DNA from: DASTFY01 sp963813375
GTDB lineage: Bacteria; Actinomycetota; Acidimicrobiia; Acidimicrobiales; Ilumatobacteraceae
Assembly (NCBI GenBank): GCA_963813375.1
Contig: CAWEYT010000010.1
Coordinates: 310,001-374,000 of the forward strand
Direction: 5' to 3'
Length of the DNA: 64,000 nucleotides
Shown here: positions 8,638 to 16,567 of the stretch, one piece after another
How the letters are laid out: each line of letters opens with the position of its first letter
How positions within the stretch are numbered: the stretch's first letter is position 1
Made by a program: the position numbers and the translations under genes
Notes under the pieces: model-generated
Seen by the model: the letters and a program-made list of their open reading frames with translations, nothing else
What the model was told of the DNA's origin: nothing
Database searches by the model: none

Positions 8638-8689
8638 GCCCGACGGGCCACCCAGATGATCGGGCCCGACGGGCCACCCAGATGATCGG
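8638..8689 (+). repeat. Perfect 26-bp tandem duplication over the transglycosylase start
   Basis: GCCCGACGGGCCACCCAGAT plus GATCGG, repeated head to tail at 8638-8663 and 8664-8689. 26 is not a multiple of three, so the extra copy shifts the frame. From GTG 8635, a 17-codon frame ends at a TGA inside the second copy. With one copy removed, that GTG reads straight into the transglycosylase as MARRATQMIGAVLAALAVAV. Confidence 0.9.
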
Positions 8690-10622
8690 GGCCGTGCTGG
8701 CCGCCCTTGCGGTGGCGGTCGCAGGGCCCTCCATCGAGATCGCGTCCGCGCAGGACACGGCCGACCTTGGGGCCCAGATCGACCAGGTGGCCGGTGAGTT
8801 GGCCGGCGTCGACGCCGAGATCGCCCAGATCGAAGCCGCCCGCGACCAGCTCGCCACTGCGGTCGCAGAGGCGCAACGGAAGGCCGACGCCCTGCGGTCC
8901 GACTCGAGTCGGCGCGAGCAGGTCAGGGCCGACCTGGTGGCCCAAGCCCAGGCCTACGCCATCCAGCGCTACATGTACGGCTCGTCAGGCTCGCGTGACC
9001 TCCTGGCCTTCCTGGCGGCACTGGCCAAGCCCGCTGACGACGCCGTCTGGGGGCTGGCCACGCTGGAGGTGACGAGCGAGGCCGCGCTCGACGAGGCGGA
9101 GCAGGTGGCGGAGGCGAGGGATGCCGTCGAGGAGCGTCTCACCGCCGCCCAGAGCGACCTGCTCGTGCTCAGCACGGCCCGCGATCGCAAGGACCAGGAG
9201 CTGCGGGCGGCCGGCGCCCGGCGGGCCGAGGTGGCAGGCCGGTTCGAGGCGGTGGTCCGCGAGCTGGGCCAGGCCACGGTCAACGGGATGTCGACGGTGG
9301 CCTACAACGCCTACCAACAGGCCGAGGCCACCCTCGCCGCGGAGCAGCCCGGGTGCGGCCTGCGGTGGGAGCTCCTCGCCGCCATCGGCAAGACCGAGTC
9401 CAACCACGGCGTCGGCCGCCTCGACGCGTTCGGCAACAGCCAGATCGCGATCGTCGGCATCCCGATCGGCGGCGACACCGACGGAGGGATGTTCGACGGG
9501 GATTCCGAGCGTGACCATGCGGTCGGTCCGATGCAGTTCATCCCGTCGACCTGGAAGCGGTGGGGCACCGACGCCAACGGTGACGGCCGCTCCGACCCAG
9601 GCAACATCGTCGATGCCGCCACGGCCGCCGGCCGCTATCTGTGCCGGGCTGCTGGCGACCTGACGCTCACGACCGAGGCGGGCGTCATCCGGGCCATCCT
9701 CTCCTACAACCCCAACCAGACGTACCTGCGCGTCGTGGGCGCCCGCTTCGAGGCCCTGGCCGACGACCTGGCCGCTGGCTGGTTCAGTGCGGCCGCCCTC
9801 CCACCTCCTCCGCCACCCGTGGCCGATCTGCCCGCCAATGCCGGCCCGAATGGCCGGGCCGCCGCGGGCGGTGCACCCGCCCCGCCTCCGCCCCCGCCGC
9901 CGACCGAGGTCGTGGAGTTGAAGGTCTTCGGCCCGCAGGACGTGGCCGTCCCGACGACGGCGCCGCTCACGATCGCCGACGGCGAGTGCCTGGGGGCGAG
10001 CCTCATGCTCGACGGTCGGGCCGGCTTCCTGCGCTGCCGTCCCCTGCAGGGCGCCGCGCAGGCGGTCGTGCTCGATCCGTGCGAGCCGGCGCCCTACGAC
10101 ACGTCGCTCGTCGGCTGCCTGCCGGACCCGACCGGCGTGCCGACCCTCCTCCGGGTCGACGCCGCCAGCATCGAGGACGTCGGGGCTGCGACACCACCAC
10201 CTCCCTACCGGCTGCTCGTGCTCGATGGGGGCGATCGCTGCCTGCCCATCCCCGCGCCGGAACCTCCCCCTGCTCCGCCCTCGAAGGATGGAGGCGGCGG
10301 GGGCGGCGGCAAGGGTCGCGACGGTACGACGACCTCGACCACCGAACCGCCTCGGAACGGTCAGGGAACCTCGACCACGTCGACCGTCCCAGCGACGTCG
10401 ACGACGACCAGCACGACCACCACGACGACGATCGCGGCCTCGAGCACGACCGCCCCGGCACCAACGCCGACCGTGCCGATCGCCGAGCGGGAGACCTACG
10501 CCTGCGCCTCCGGGACGGTCCTCATCGGCCTTCCGGACACGTCCTCGCCCACGTGGACGGCGACGGTGCGCCAGAACGGCCTGGCCGACCGGCGTCTGCC
10601 GGTGGTGCGGGCACTCAGCTGA
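8682..10622 (+). CDS. Secreted lytic murein transglycosylase with coiled-coil and Ser/Thr/Pro-rich linkers
   Basis: About 646 residues. A hydrophobic signal sequence (MIGAVLAALAVAVAG, likely cleaved after EIASA) is followed by a long coiled coil (about residues 30-190), as in other actinobacterial cell-wall hydrolases. Then comes a lytic transglycosylase domain: LLAAIGKTESNHG has the catalytic glutamate, and VGPMQFIPSTWKRWGTDANG is the AVGPMQ motif. TAAGRYLCRAAGDL and ILSYNPNQTYLRVV follow. The C-terminal part has poly-Pro stretches and a Thr/Ser-rich linker. The original start was probably GTG 8635, now out of frame because of the 26-bp duplication. ATG 8682 and GTG 8589 are the in-frame options. 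Likely role: peptidoglycan turnover at septum or tip. Confidence 0.85.
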   Translation: MIGAVLAALAVAVAGPSIEIASAQDTADLGAQIDQVAGELAGVDAEIAQIEAARDQLATAVAEAQRKADALRSDSSRREQVRADLVAQAQAYAIQRYMYGSSGSRDLLAFLAALAKPADDAVWGLATLEVTSEAALDEAEQVAEARDAVEERLTAAQSDLLVLSTARDRKDQELRAAGARRAEVAGRFEAVVRELGQATVNGMSTVAYNAYQQAEATLAAEQPGCGLRWELLAAIGKTESNHGVGRLDAFGNSQIAIVGIPIGGDTDGGMFDGDSERDHAVGPMQFIPSTWKRWGTDANGDGRSDPGNIVDAATAAGRYLCRAAGDLTLTTEAGVIRAILSYNPNQTYLRVVGARFEALADDLAAGWFSAAALPPPPPPVADLPANAGPNGRAAAGGAPAPPPPPPPTEVVELKVFGPQDVAVPTTAPLTIADGECLGASLMLDGRAGFLRCRPLQGAAQAVVLDPCEPAPYDTSLVGCLPDPTGVPTLLRVDAASIEDVGAATPPPPYRLLVLDGGDRCLPIPAPEPPPAPPSKDGGGGGGGKGRDGTTTSTTEPPRNGQGTSTTSTVPATSTTTSTTTTTTIAASSTTAPAPTPTVPIAERETYACASGTVLIGLPDTSSPTWTATVRQNGLADRRLPVVRALS

Positions 10623-10649
10623 GGCCCCGCGCCTTCTCGAACGTCCAGA

Positions 10650-11132
10650 TCAGATGGTGACCCACTCGGTCACCACGCGGCCCTCGGTGCCCATCGTCCG
10701 CAGGCGGACGAGCCCGGCCGGGAGCCGGTCGGCCTCGAACCGCCCCAGCTCGTCCAACTCGAGCTCCAGCGCGCCACCTTCGATGCGGTCCAGGGCGATG
10801 GTCCGCTCACCGGTGACCGGCGGTGGCATGACCTGGCCGACCAGGCGCCGGCGGTCACCGTCCTCGCTGATCTCGACCTCGATCATGTGATCGCCGGCCC
10901 CGAAACTGAGGGCCCGCACCGTGCCCGCACCGCGGACACCGGCCAGCGCGTCGACGTCCGCCGTCGAGTCATGGAGCAGGGCGGCCAGCTCGCCGTCCAC
11001 CGTCCTCCACGTCCAGGCTTCACGGGCCGCTTCCACCACACGATCGGGCACGGCATCCTGACCGGCCGTCGCCTCCCTGATCAGGTCCATCAACTGCTCG
11101 TCACCCTCCCTGGGGACGCCCCCTGCGTTCAT
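10650..11132 (-). CDS. Unknown 160-residue partner of the ECF sigma factor
   Basis: Its ATG (11132) overlaps the sigma factor stop by 4 nt (ATGA), so the two are translationally coupled. The first 60 residues are helical: DEQLMDLIREATAGQ, VPDRVVEAAREAWTWRTVD, then ELAALLHDS. The rest alternates beta-type strands (VRALSFGAGDHMIEVEISE, GQVMPPPVTGERTIALDRIE). I see no transmembrane helix, zinc motif or known anti-sigma signature. I recall similar short proteins beside actinobacterial ECF sigma genes, with no assigned function. It could regulate the sigma factor or be a substrate of the nearby CHAT protease; both are inferences. Convergent with the transglycosylase, 27 bp apart. Confidence 0.75.
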   Translation of the reverse strand: MNAGGVPREGDEQLMDLIREATAGQDAVPDRVVEAAREAWTWRTVDGELAALLHDSTADVDALAGVRGAGTVRALSFGAGDHMIEVEISEDGDRRRLVGQVMPPPVTGERTIALDRIEGGALELELDELGRFEADRLPAGLVRLRTMGTEGRVVTEWVTI

Positions 11133-11764
11133 CGATCCGCCTCCTTCACATGACCTGAGCCGCCGGGAGCGTGACGGATACCACTCCCGTCGCCATCGGG
11201 ACCCCGTCCGGCCGCGGCGTCCTCCGCGAGGGCCCGCCGGAGGTGGTTGAGGCAGCGGCCGCGGGTCGGCCCGATCCAGCCACGTGGGACGTCCATCGAC
11301 GCCGCGATGTCGTCGTAGGAGAGCGCCGGTTCGGCGGCCATCAGCCGCAGGAGCTCCTGGCAGCGGGCGGGGATGCGGCCGAGGGCGAGGAGGACCGCGC
11401 CGCGGTCCTCAGCCACGGCCAGCGCCTCCACGATCGTGTCGGCGTCGTCGGGCGCCGCCACCTCCGGCACCTCGGCCGTGACCACCTGACGGCCGCTGCG
11501 GCGCAGGACGCGGAAGCACTCATGCCGGGCCGTCGTGGCCAGCCACGCTCCGGCCCGCTCGGCCTCCCGAAGGCGATCGATGTGCTCGACGAAGCGCAGC
11601 CACACGGTCTGCGACACGTCGGCGGCCTCCGCCCCGAACAGGCCACAGCCCCTGATGACCGACCACACCAGCCCCGAGTACTCCGCGACCAGACGCTCCC
11701 ACGCCGAGCGGTCACCACCGGCCGCGGCCAGCACGAGCAGCCGGGCCTCGTCGGGCTGGAGCAC
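11129..11764 (-). CDS. ECF-family RNA polymerase sigma factor
   Basis: Region 2 is clear: AAAGGDRSAWERLVAEYSGLVWSVIRGCGL, split by DVSQTVWLRFVEHIDRL (region 2.4-like) and AWLATTARHECFRVLRRSGR. Region 4 follows: LGRIPARCQELLRLMAAEP, then LSYDDIAASMDVPRGWIGPTRGRCLNHLRR, a helix-turn-helix. GTG 11764 is preferred over an in-frame start at 11851, because similarity begins at VLQPDEARLLVLAAAGG. No anti-sigma gene with a ZAS or transmembrane domain is adjacent. The overlapping downstream gene is the obvious candidate partner. It is divergent from the unknown gene at 11857; the 92-bp gap should hold the promoter. Confidence 0.88.
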   Translation of the reverse strand: MLQPDEARLLVLAAAGGDRSAWERLVAEYSGLVWSVIRGCGLFGAEAADVSQTVWLRFVEHIDRLREAERAGAWLATTARHECFRVLRRSGRQVVTAEVPEVAAPDDADTIVEALAVAEDRGAVLLALGRIPARCQELLRLMAAEPALSYDDIAASMDVPRGWIGPTRGRCLNHLRRALAEDAAAGRGPDGDGSGIRHAPGGSGHVKEADR

Positions 11765-11856
11765 CCGGGAATGGTAGAGGATCGGCTCCGGCACCCATCG
11801 GGAACACGTATCTGCACGGCGACCCGGGTCTCTCCTTGGACGTGAGACCACTGCCG

Positions 11857-12369
11857 ATGACCGAGGAACCGGACCGGACCTCTGGCTGGGAGGGGCAGGA
11901 GCTGGCGCCCGGCGCCCGCGGCCACATGGCCACGTTCGCCCGGGCGCTGGCCCAGTCCTGCCTCGCCTCCGGGGTCCAGGTGGTGCTCGGCCCGGGCACG
12001 CCCTGGCCCCACCAGGCCATCAGCTCGGGTGCGCCCGCACCCCTGGCCGTCGACGTGGTCGACCTGATGGTGCCGAGCAACTCCGTGGTGGTCCCGGCCG
12101 AGCGCATGCCGAGCCCGTCAGCCCGGGCCGCGGCCCGAGCCTGGGACGTCGACCGGCTGCTGGTGGCGCCGGCGCTGTATGGACGTGAGGTCCTGGCCGT
12201 GGGCCTCGCCCCGGTGGGCAAGGACGTCCGGCCCGACCATGGAGCGGTTGTCGCTGCCGGCCGCCGCCTCGCGGCGGCGCTGGCCGCCTGGAGCGCGGAG
12301 GTCGGCGCGACCGACGCGGCCGCGACGCCGGCTCGGCCTGACGGCGTCAGCCCAACCCGAAGCAGGTGA
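11857..12369 (+). CDS. Unknown protein in the sigma/CHAT locus
   Basis: A 170-residue frame from ATG 11857 (MTEEPDRTSGWEGQE). It overlaps the 3' end of the TPR-CHAT gene by 23 bp in convergent orientation. The central part (HMATFARALAQSCLASG, DVDRLLVAPALYGREVLAVG) has the helix/strand alternation of a small globular sensor fold. LAVGLAPVGKDVRPDHGAVV resembles the last strand-helix of GAF-like domains, but I do not claim that. The tail is Ala/Pro-rich and disordered. It is kept as a gene because it fills a gap that is otherwise empty on both strands. Confidence 0.55.
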   Translation: MTEEPDRTSGWEGQELAPGARGHMATFARALAQSCLASGVQVVLGPGTPWPHQAISSGAPAPLAVDVVDLMVPSNSVVVPAERMPSPSARAAARAWDVDRLLVAPALYGREVLAVGLAPVGKDVRPDHGAVVAAGRRLAAALAAWSAEVGATDAAATPARPDGVSPTRSR

Positions 12370-15046
12370 ACGCCGACCGCACGGCCACGGCCTCCGGGCG
12401 GTCCGGCGTGATCGCCTGACGGGCGCGCGCCAGCGCCACGGCCACAGGCTCGCCGGCCGCGACCTCTCGGTGGAGCGCGACCATCATCGCCACCGCGGCC
12501 TCGTCGGGCACGGGCACCAGGCTGGCCACGACCGATTCGGTGCCGGCTCGGTGCAGCGCGGCGCCCAGCCCGAGGAGCTCGTCGCCGGCGCTGACGGCCG
12601 CGGTGCCGACGTCGCACGCCGCGAGGACGACGAGCCTCGGCGCCTCGTGCAGCTTCTCCAGGTCGAACACCGTCAGCGGGCCATCGGCCAGCTGGAGGCT
12701 GGAGAACATCGGGTTGTCGACCCGGAACGAGCCGTGACAGGCGAGGTGGGCGATCTCGGCTCCCTCCAACGCGACCAGCACGGCGTCGACGGACGACGCC
12801 GTCGGCCCGAAGCTGCGGGCGCCGGGGTAGACAGTCGCCAGGGCGGCCAGCTCCGCGCCCGCCCCGGCCAGCCCTGGTCCGGCCGCCAGGACCACTTCGC
12901 CGCCGGCCAGCGGCGTCGCCGGCGCACCGATCGCCTTCAACGACGGGACGACGGAGACGGCACGCCCGTCGCACGATGGCAGGGCCGACCACGGCAGGGC
13001 GTGCAGCGGGCCGGTCGGACAGATGACGATCGGTGACCCGTCGCCGTCCGAGGAGCCGGCGAAGAGCGGGGCCAGCAGCGCGTCGTCGAGGCGGGCGAGT
13101 GCATCCTCCAGCGACACCTGCGCCGCGCGCCGGCTCGGCTCGGGCGTGCCCGGTCGGGCCAGGCGACGGAGCGCGAAGAGCGCGCCGCCGATCAGGCTGT
13201 CGATGCGTTGCCGTGTGACTCCGAGGTCGACCACGAGCCGGGTCCGCCCGTCGTGCACGGCGGCGACGCCGAGCCGGCCGTCGAGTTCGAAGTAGACGAG
13301 CAGGTGGCTGGACCCGAGGCGCGCATGGAGTGCGCCGGCATCGAGCCGGAGGCGCGTCCGTTGCCGGCCGCCGATGGCCTGGCGGGCCCGGGTCCGGACG
13401 CGGACCTCGAGCTCGGCGATCGCTCGACGAGCCGGCGCCGGATCCTCGCCCTCGGTCACGGCGTGTTCGAGCCTGGCCGCGGCCGACCGCAGCGCGGTGA
13501 GGTCCTCGACCATCGAGGCGTCCGGTCCGGCCCCACCGCCGCCGGCGACCGGCGGCAACACCAGGGACGCGCCCCGCCACCGGTCCAGCAGCTCGAGCAC
13601 CTGCCAGGGATCGGCATCGTCGAGCGCGATCCGCAGCCCGAGCTCGGCGAGGGCCGCACCATGGCCGGCCGCGCCCACCCGCAGCTCCGTCGCCCCCATC
13701 AGCCCCTGCAGGTCCGCGACGGCGTCGAGCCCGGCGGCCACGGCCCTCCGCGCGCCGGCGCGATCGCCCTCGTCCAGACGGCTGATCGCCTCGGCCTGCC
13801 AGGCTCGCGCCCGCTCCACGAGTGGCCCCCGGTCGCGATGCGCCCGCACGGCATCCAGGCAACGCCGGGCCGTGTCCACCTCGCCGAGGTCGCGGGCCAC
13901 CAGGCCCGCGGTCAGGCGGGCGTCGAGCTCCTCGGCCACGAGTCCGGCCGCGGCCAGCGCGTCGGCGCACCGCACGGCCAGCGCCACGGTGCGCCGGTCC
14001 CGCCGGCCGAGCGCCGTTCGGGCCCGCACCACGACGTGCTCGGCTTGGGCGGCCAGTCCTCGGCGACCCTGGCGCTGCAACGCCCGCCTGGCCAGTTCGG
14101 CCGTGGCGACGGCACCGGCGGCCTCCCCGTCCGCGAGCTCTGCCGAGGCCAGCAGCACCCGCGCCTCCGCGACCTCGGCGGACGCGCCGCCCGCTCGCAG
14201 CGACTCGACCGCGGCCTGCGCCGCCTCCCGGGCCTCGCGGTGGAGGTTGGCGCGGGCGAGCGCCCGCGCCCGTGCCACCAGGTTGAGGCCGATCGGGGCC
14301 CCTACGGACCGGAAGCGGTCGTCGGCCTGGTCGAACCGGGACAGCGCCGCCGGCAGATCACCGGCGACCGTGAGAGCGAAGCCGAGGTTGTGGAGGAGCT
14401 CCGCCTCGGCCAGCACAGCCTCCTCGGCCTGCGCGAGCGCGATGGCCTCGTGCAGATCGCTCACGGCGTCGTCGACCCGACCGGTGAAGGCGAGCGCGAT
14501 GGCACGGTTGTTGAGCACGCGGAGGCGGTCACCGGGCGGGAGCGGCCCGGCCAGCGCCGTCCCGTAGCGGGCCAGCGCCTCCTCGAGCCGGCCGAGCCGC
14601 TCGAGCAGGATCCCGTGCTGGGCGCAGGCCAGCAGGGCCGTGTCACCGGACGCCAGCAGTTCGGCCTGCTCGATCTCGTCGAGCGCGGCACGGACGCGAC
14701 CGGCCTGGAACAGGGCCAGGGACAGCGTGACCCGCGCTTCGGCCTCCCGATCCGGCAAGCCGGCACGGTGGGCCAGCCTCACGGCCAGGCGGGCCTCTCG
14801 CGCCGCGTCGGACGGTTGATCGAGCGCTCGCAGCGCTCTCGCCGCCGTCCTGTGGGCGACCGCGGCCGCCTCGGCCCCGATCCGCGATCGGCCGAGCAGC
14901 TCGCGCGCCTCGGCGAGGGTCTGTCGCGGATGCTCGGCCACCAAGGCTTGCAGCGCGAGCGCCGCATCCAGGGCGTTCTCGGGCTCCGCCGGCGCCAGGA
15001 GAGGAGCCGGGGGAGGGCCCGACCGGGGAGCCGATCGGTGGCCCAT
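12347..15046 (-). CDS. TPR-CHAT caspase-like protease
   Basis: 899 residues in one intact frame. Residues about 25-560 are tetratricopeptide-like helical repeats (ALALQALVAEHPRQTLAEA, ARYGTALAGPLPPGDRL, DAVSDLHEAIALAQAEE and others). The C-terminal third is a CHAT domain: a strand GSPIVICPTGPLHALPWSAL, the catalytic histidine in IAHLACHGSFRVDN (His about 771) and the catalytic cysteine in LVVLAACDVGTAAVSAGDEL (Cys about 811). GLGAALHRAGTESVVASLVP is also standard for CHAT. Such proteins cut partner proteins when their TPR part senses a signal. Its ATG is 23 bp from the divergent subtilase start. The gene ends convergently on the unknown gene at 11857, with the sigma pair beyond it. Confidence 0.9.
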   Translation of the reverse strand: MGHRSAPRSGPPPAPLLAPAEPENALDAALALQALVAEHPRQTLAEARELLGRSRIGAEAAAVAHRTAARALRALDQPSDAAREARLAVRLAHRAGLPDREAEARVTLSLALFQAGRVRAALDEIEQAELLASGDTALLACAQHGILLERLGRLEEALARYGTALAGPLPPGDRLRVLNNRAIALAFTGRVDDAVSDLHEAIALAQAEEAVLAEAELLHNLGFALTVAGDLPAALSRFDQADDRFRSVGAPIGLNLVARARALARANLHREAREAAQAAVESLRAGGASAEVAEARVLLASAELADGEAAGAVATAELARRALQRQGRRGLAAQAEHVVVRARTALGRRDRRTVALAVRCADALAAAGLVAEELDARLTAGLVARDLGEVDTARRCLDAVRAHRDRGPLVERARAWQAEAISRLDEGDRAGARRAVAAGLDAVADLQGLMGATELRVGAAGHGAALAELGLRIALDDADPWQVLELLDRWRGASLVLPPVAGGGGAGPDASMVEDLTALRSAAARLEHAVTEGEDPAPARRAIAELEVRVRTRARQAIGGRQRTRLRLDAGALHARLGSSHLLVYFELDGRLGVAAVHDGRTRLVVDLGVTRQRIDSLIGGALFALRRLARPGTPEPSRRAAQVSLEDALARLDDALLAPLFAGSSDGDGSPIVICPTGPLHALPWSALPSCDGRAVSVVPSLKAIGAPATPLAGGEVVLAAGPGLAGAGAELAALATVYPGARSFGPTASSVDAVLVALEGAEIAHLACHGSFRVDNPMFSSLQLADGPLTVFDLEKLHEAPRLVVLAACDVGTAAVSAGDELLGLGAALHRAGTESVVASLVPVPDEAAVAMMVALHREVAAGEPVAVALARARQAITPDRPEAVAVRSAFTCFGLG

Positions 15047-15069
15047 CGCCCGGATGGTAGAACGGCGCG

Positions 15070-16404
15070 ATGGCTGCCGAGGATGTCCACGGCTGGAAGA
15101 CCGGGATCCTCGCCAACTACCTGCGTGACGAACAGCTCCAGGTGTTCGACCCCGACGGCGACAACGCCTTCTTCGTCCCCAACCAGCTCCTCGTGGCGCG
15201 GGAGGTGGCGAGCCCCGTGCGGACCCGCCTCGAGCGCTACGGCGCCCGGCGGGCGTCGGGGACGATCAGGCTGCCGCGGCCCGGTGCGGCGGCGCGATCC
15301 GACGCCGGGGGTGGGAACGGTGGCGACGGCGAGCCAGGCGAGGTCGTGGACCTCGACCCGCGCCGCAACGTCGACGTCGCCGAGCTGGCCATCGAGCTCG
15401 ATGACCAACATCCGGGCGCGGTCGCTCCCAACCACCTCGTCACAGGGCTCCAGCGGCGGATGGGGTGGCCCGACGGCGACCCCGAGCCCGCGCCGGACGC
15501 CCTTCCCTCCCTGCCCGAACCGCTGCCGGGCGACGGCGGCGGGATCACGGTGGCGGTGATCGACACCGGCTGGCCGTCGCGGCTGCCGCGCACGCTCGAC
15601 TGGTTCGAACGGGGTTGCGACCACTCGACCGCGCCGGGCGAGGTCGACGAGGCCGGCAGGGCGCTGCGCCACATCGACCCGCTCGACCGGGACCGCGACG
15701 GCTACTTGGACGTCGAGGCCGGACACGCGCTCTTCGTCGCCGGCCTCGTGCGGCGCATGGCGCCCCGGGCCCGGCTGGTCTTCCTGAAGGCGCTCAACAG
15801 CGACGGCGTCGGCACCGAGCTGGGGGTGGCACGGGCGATCCGCTACGCGGTGGCGCGCGGCGTCGACATCATCAACCTGTCGCTGGGCTTCTACACCGTG
15901 CGCAACCGCACGCCGGTGGGCGTCGAGGCCGCGGTGGCCGCGGCCCGAGCGGCCGGGACGGCCGTGGTGGCGGCCGCGGGCAACGACGGCTTGGACTCGC
16001 CGAGCTTCCCGGCGTCGTTCCCGGGCGTGACGGCGGTCGGTGCCCTGACCGCGAACGGCCGACGGCGGGCGACGTTCTCCAACCACGGGGACTGGGTCGA
16101 GGTGTACGCGCCGGGCGAGAAGGTGCAGAGCTCGTTCGTCCGCGGGCGCGAAGACCCGGACCTCACCGAGGACAGCGGCTCCGACGTGTTCCGCTCGAAC
16201 ACCGCGCTCTGGAGTGGGACCTCGTTCGCCTGCGGCTACGTGAGCGGTCACCTCGCCGCGGTCCTGAGCCGGGCGAGGCCGGCCTCGGGGGTCCCGGCGG
16301 TGGCGGCGTCGAAGGTGGGGCGGGCCGAGGAGGCCATCGAGGCACTCCCGCGCATGGCGGGCACCGCCAACAGCCGCCGCCTCGCCCCCGAGCCCGCCTT
16401 CTGA
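15070..16404 (+). CDS. S8 family serine peptidase (subtilase)
   Basis: A 444-residue protease with all three catalytic residues: Asp about 165 in ITVAVIDTGWPS, His about 219 in EAGHALFVAGLVRRM, and Ser about 385 in WSGTSFACGYVSGHLA. The oxyanion Asn is in AAAGNDGLDSPSFPA. There is no signal peptide: the N-terminus is a polar 150-residue region (MAAEDVHGWKTGILANYL), so it is probably cytoplasmic. That is unusual for an S8 enzyme and fits a regulatory rather than digestive role. The N-terminal region could be a prodomain or a recognition module. Start ATG 15070. Its short 23-bp gap to the CHAT gene implies shared control. Confidence 0.88.
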   Translation: MAAEDVHGWKTGILANYLRDEQLQVFDPDGDNAFFVPNQLLVAREVASPVRTRLERYGARRASGTIRLPRPGAAARSDAGGGNGGDGEPGEVVDLDPRRNVDVAELAIELDDQHPGAVAPNHLVTGLQRRMGWPDGDPEPAPDALPSLPEPLPGDGGGITVAVIDTGWPSRLPRTLDWFERGCDHSTAPGEVDEAGRALRHIDPLDRDRDGYLDVEAGHALFVAGLVRRMAPRARLVFLKALNSDGVGTELGVARAIRYAVARGVDIINLSLGFYTVRNRTPVGVEAAVAAARAAGTAVVAAAGNDGLDSPSFPASFPGVTAVGALTANGRRRATFSNHGDWVEVYAPGEKVQSSFVRGREDPDLTEDSGSDVFRSNTALWSGTSFACGYVSGHLAAVLSRARPASGVPAVAASKVGRAEEAIEALPRMAGTANSRRLAPEPAF

Positions 16405-16464
16405 GCTCGGCCGCCCTCCGCCTCATCCAGCCCCGACCCTGACCGCTCCCCGACCGGGCCCCAA

Positions 16465-16519
16465 CCCGTTCGTGGCCGATCTCGCCGTACCTGGTGCGGT
16501 GAGATCGGCCGTGAACGGG
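16465..16519. terminator. 55-nt near-perfect palindrome between convergent stops
   Basis: Left arm 16465-16491 pairs with right arm 16493-16519. All 27 positions pair as RNA, four of them by G-U wobble. It lies in the 163-bp gap between the convergent subtilase and acyl-CoA dehydrogenase stops, as a bidirectional terminator or a REP-like element would. The core TGGCCGATCTCGCCGT also occurs at 24263-24278. No U-tract follows. Confidence 0.75.
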
Positions 16520-16567
16520 AGGAGGGAGTGCGGCCAGGCCGCGCCCTGAGGGAGACCGGCCGGCGCC

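Noticed and set aside
10320..10480. Separate small gene in the Thr/Ser-rich part of the transglycosylase
   Set aside because: The segment is a continuous in-frame linker of one protein.
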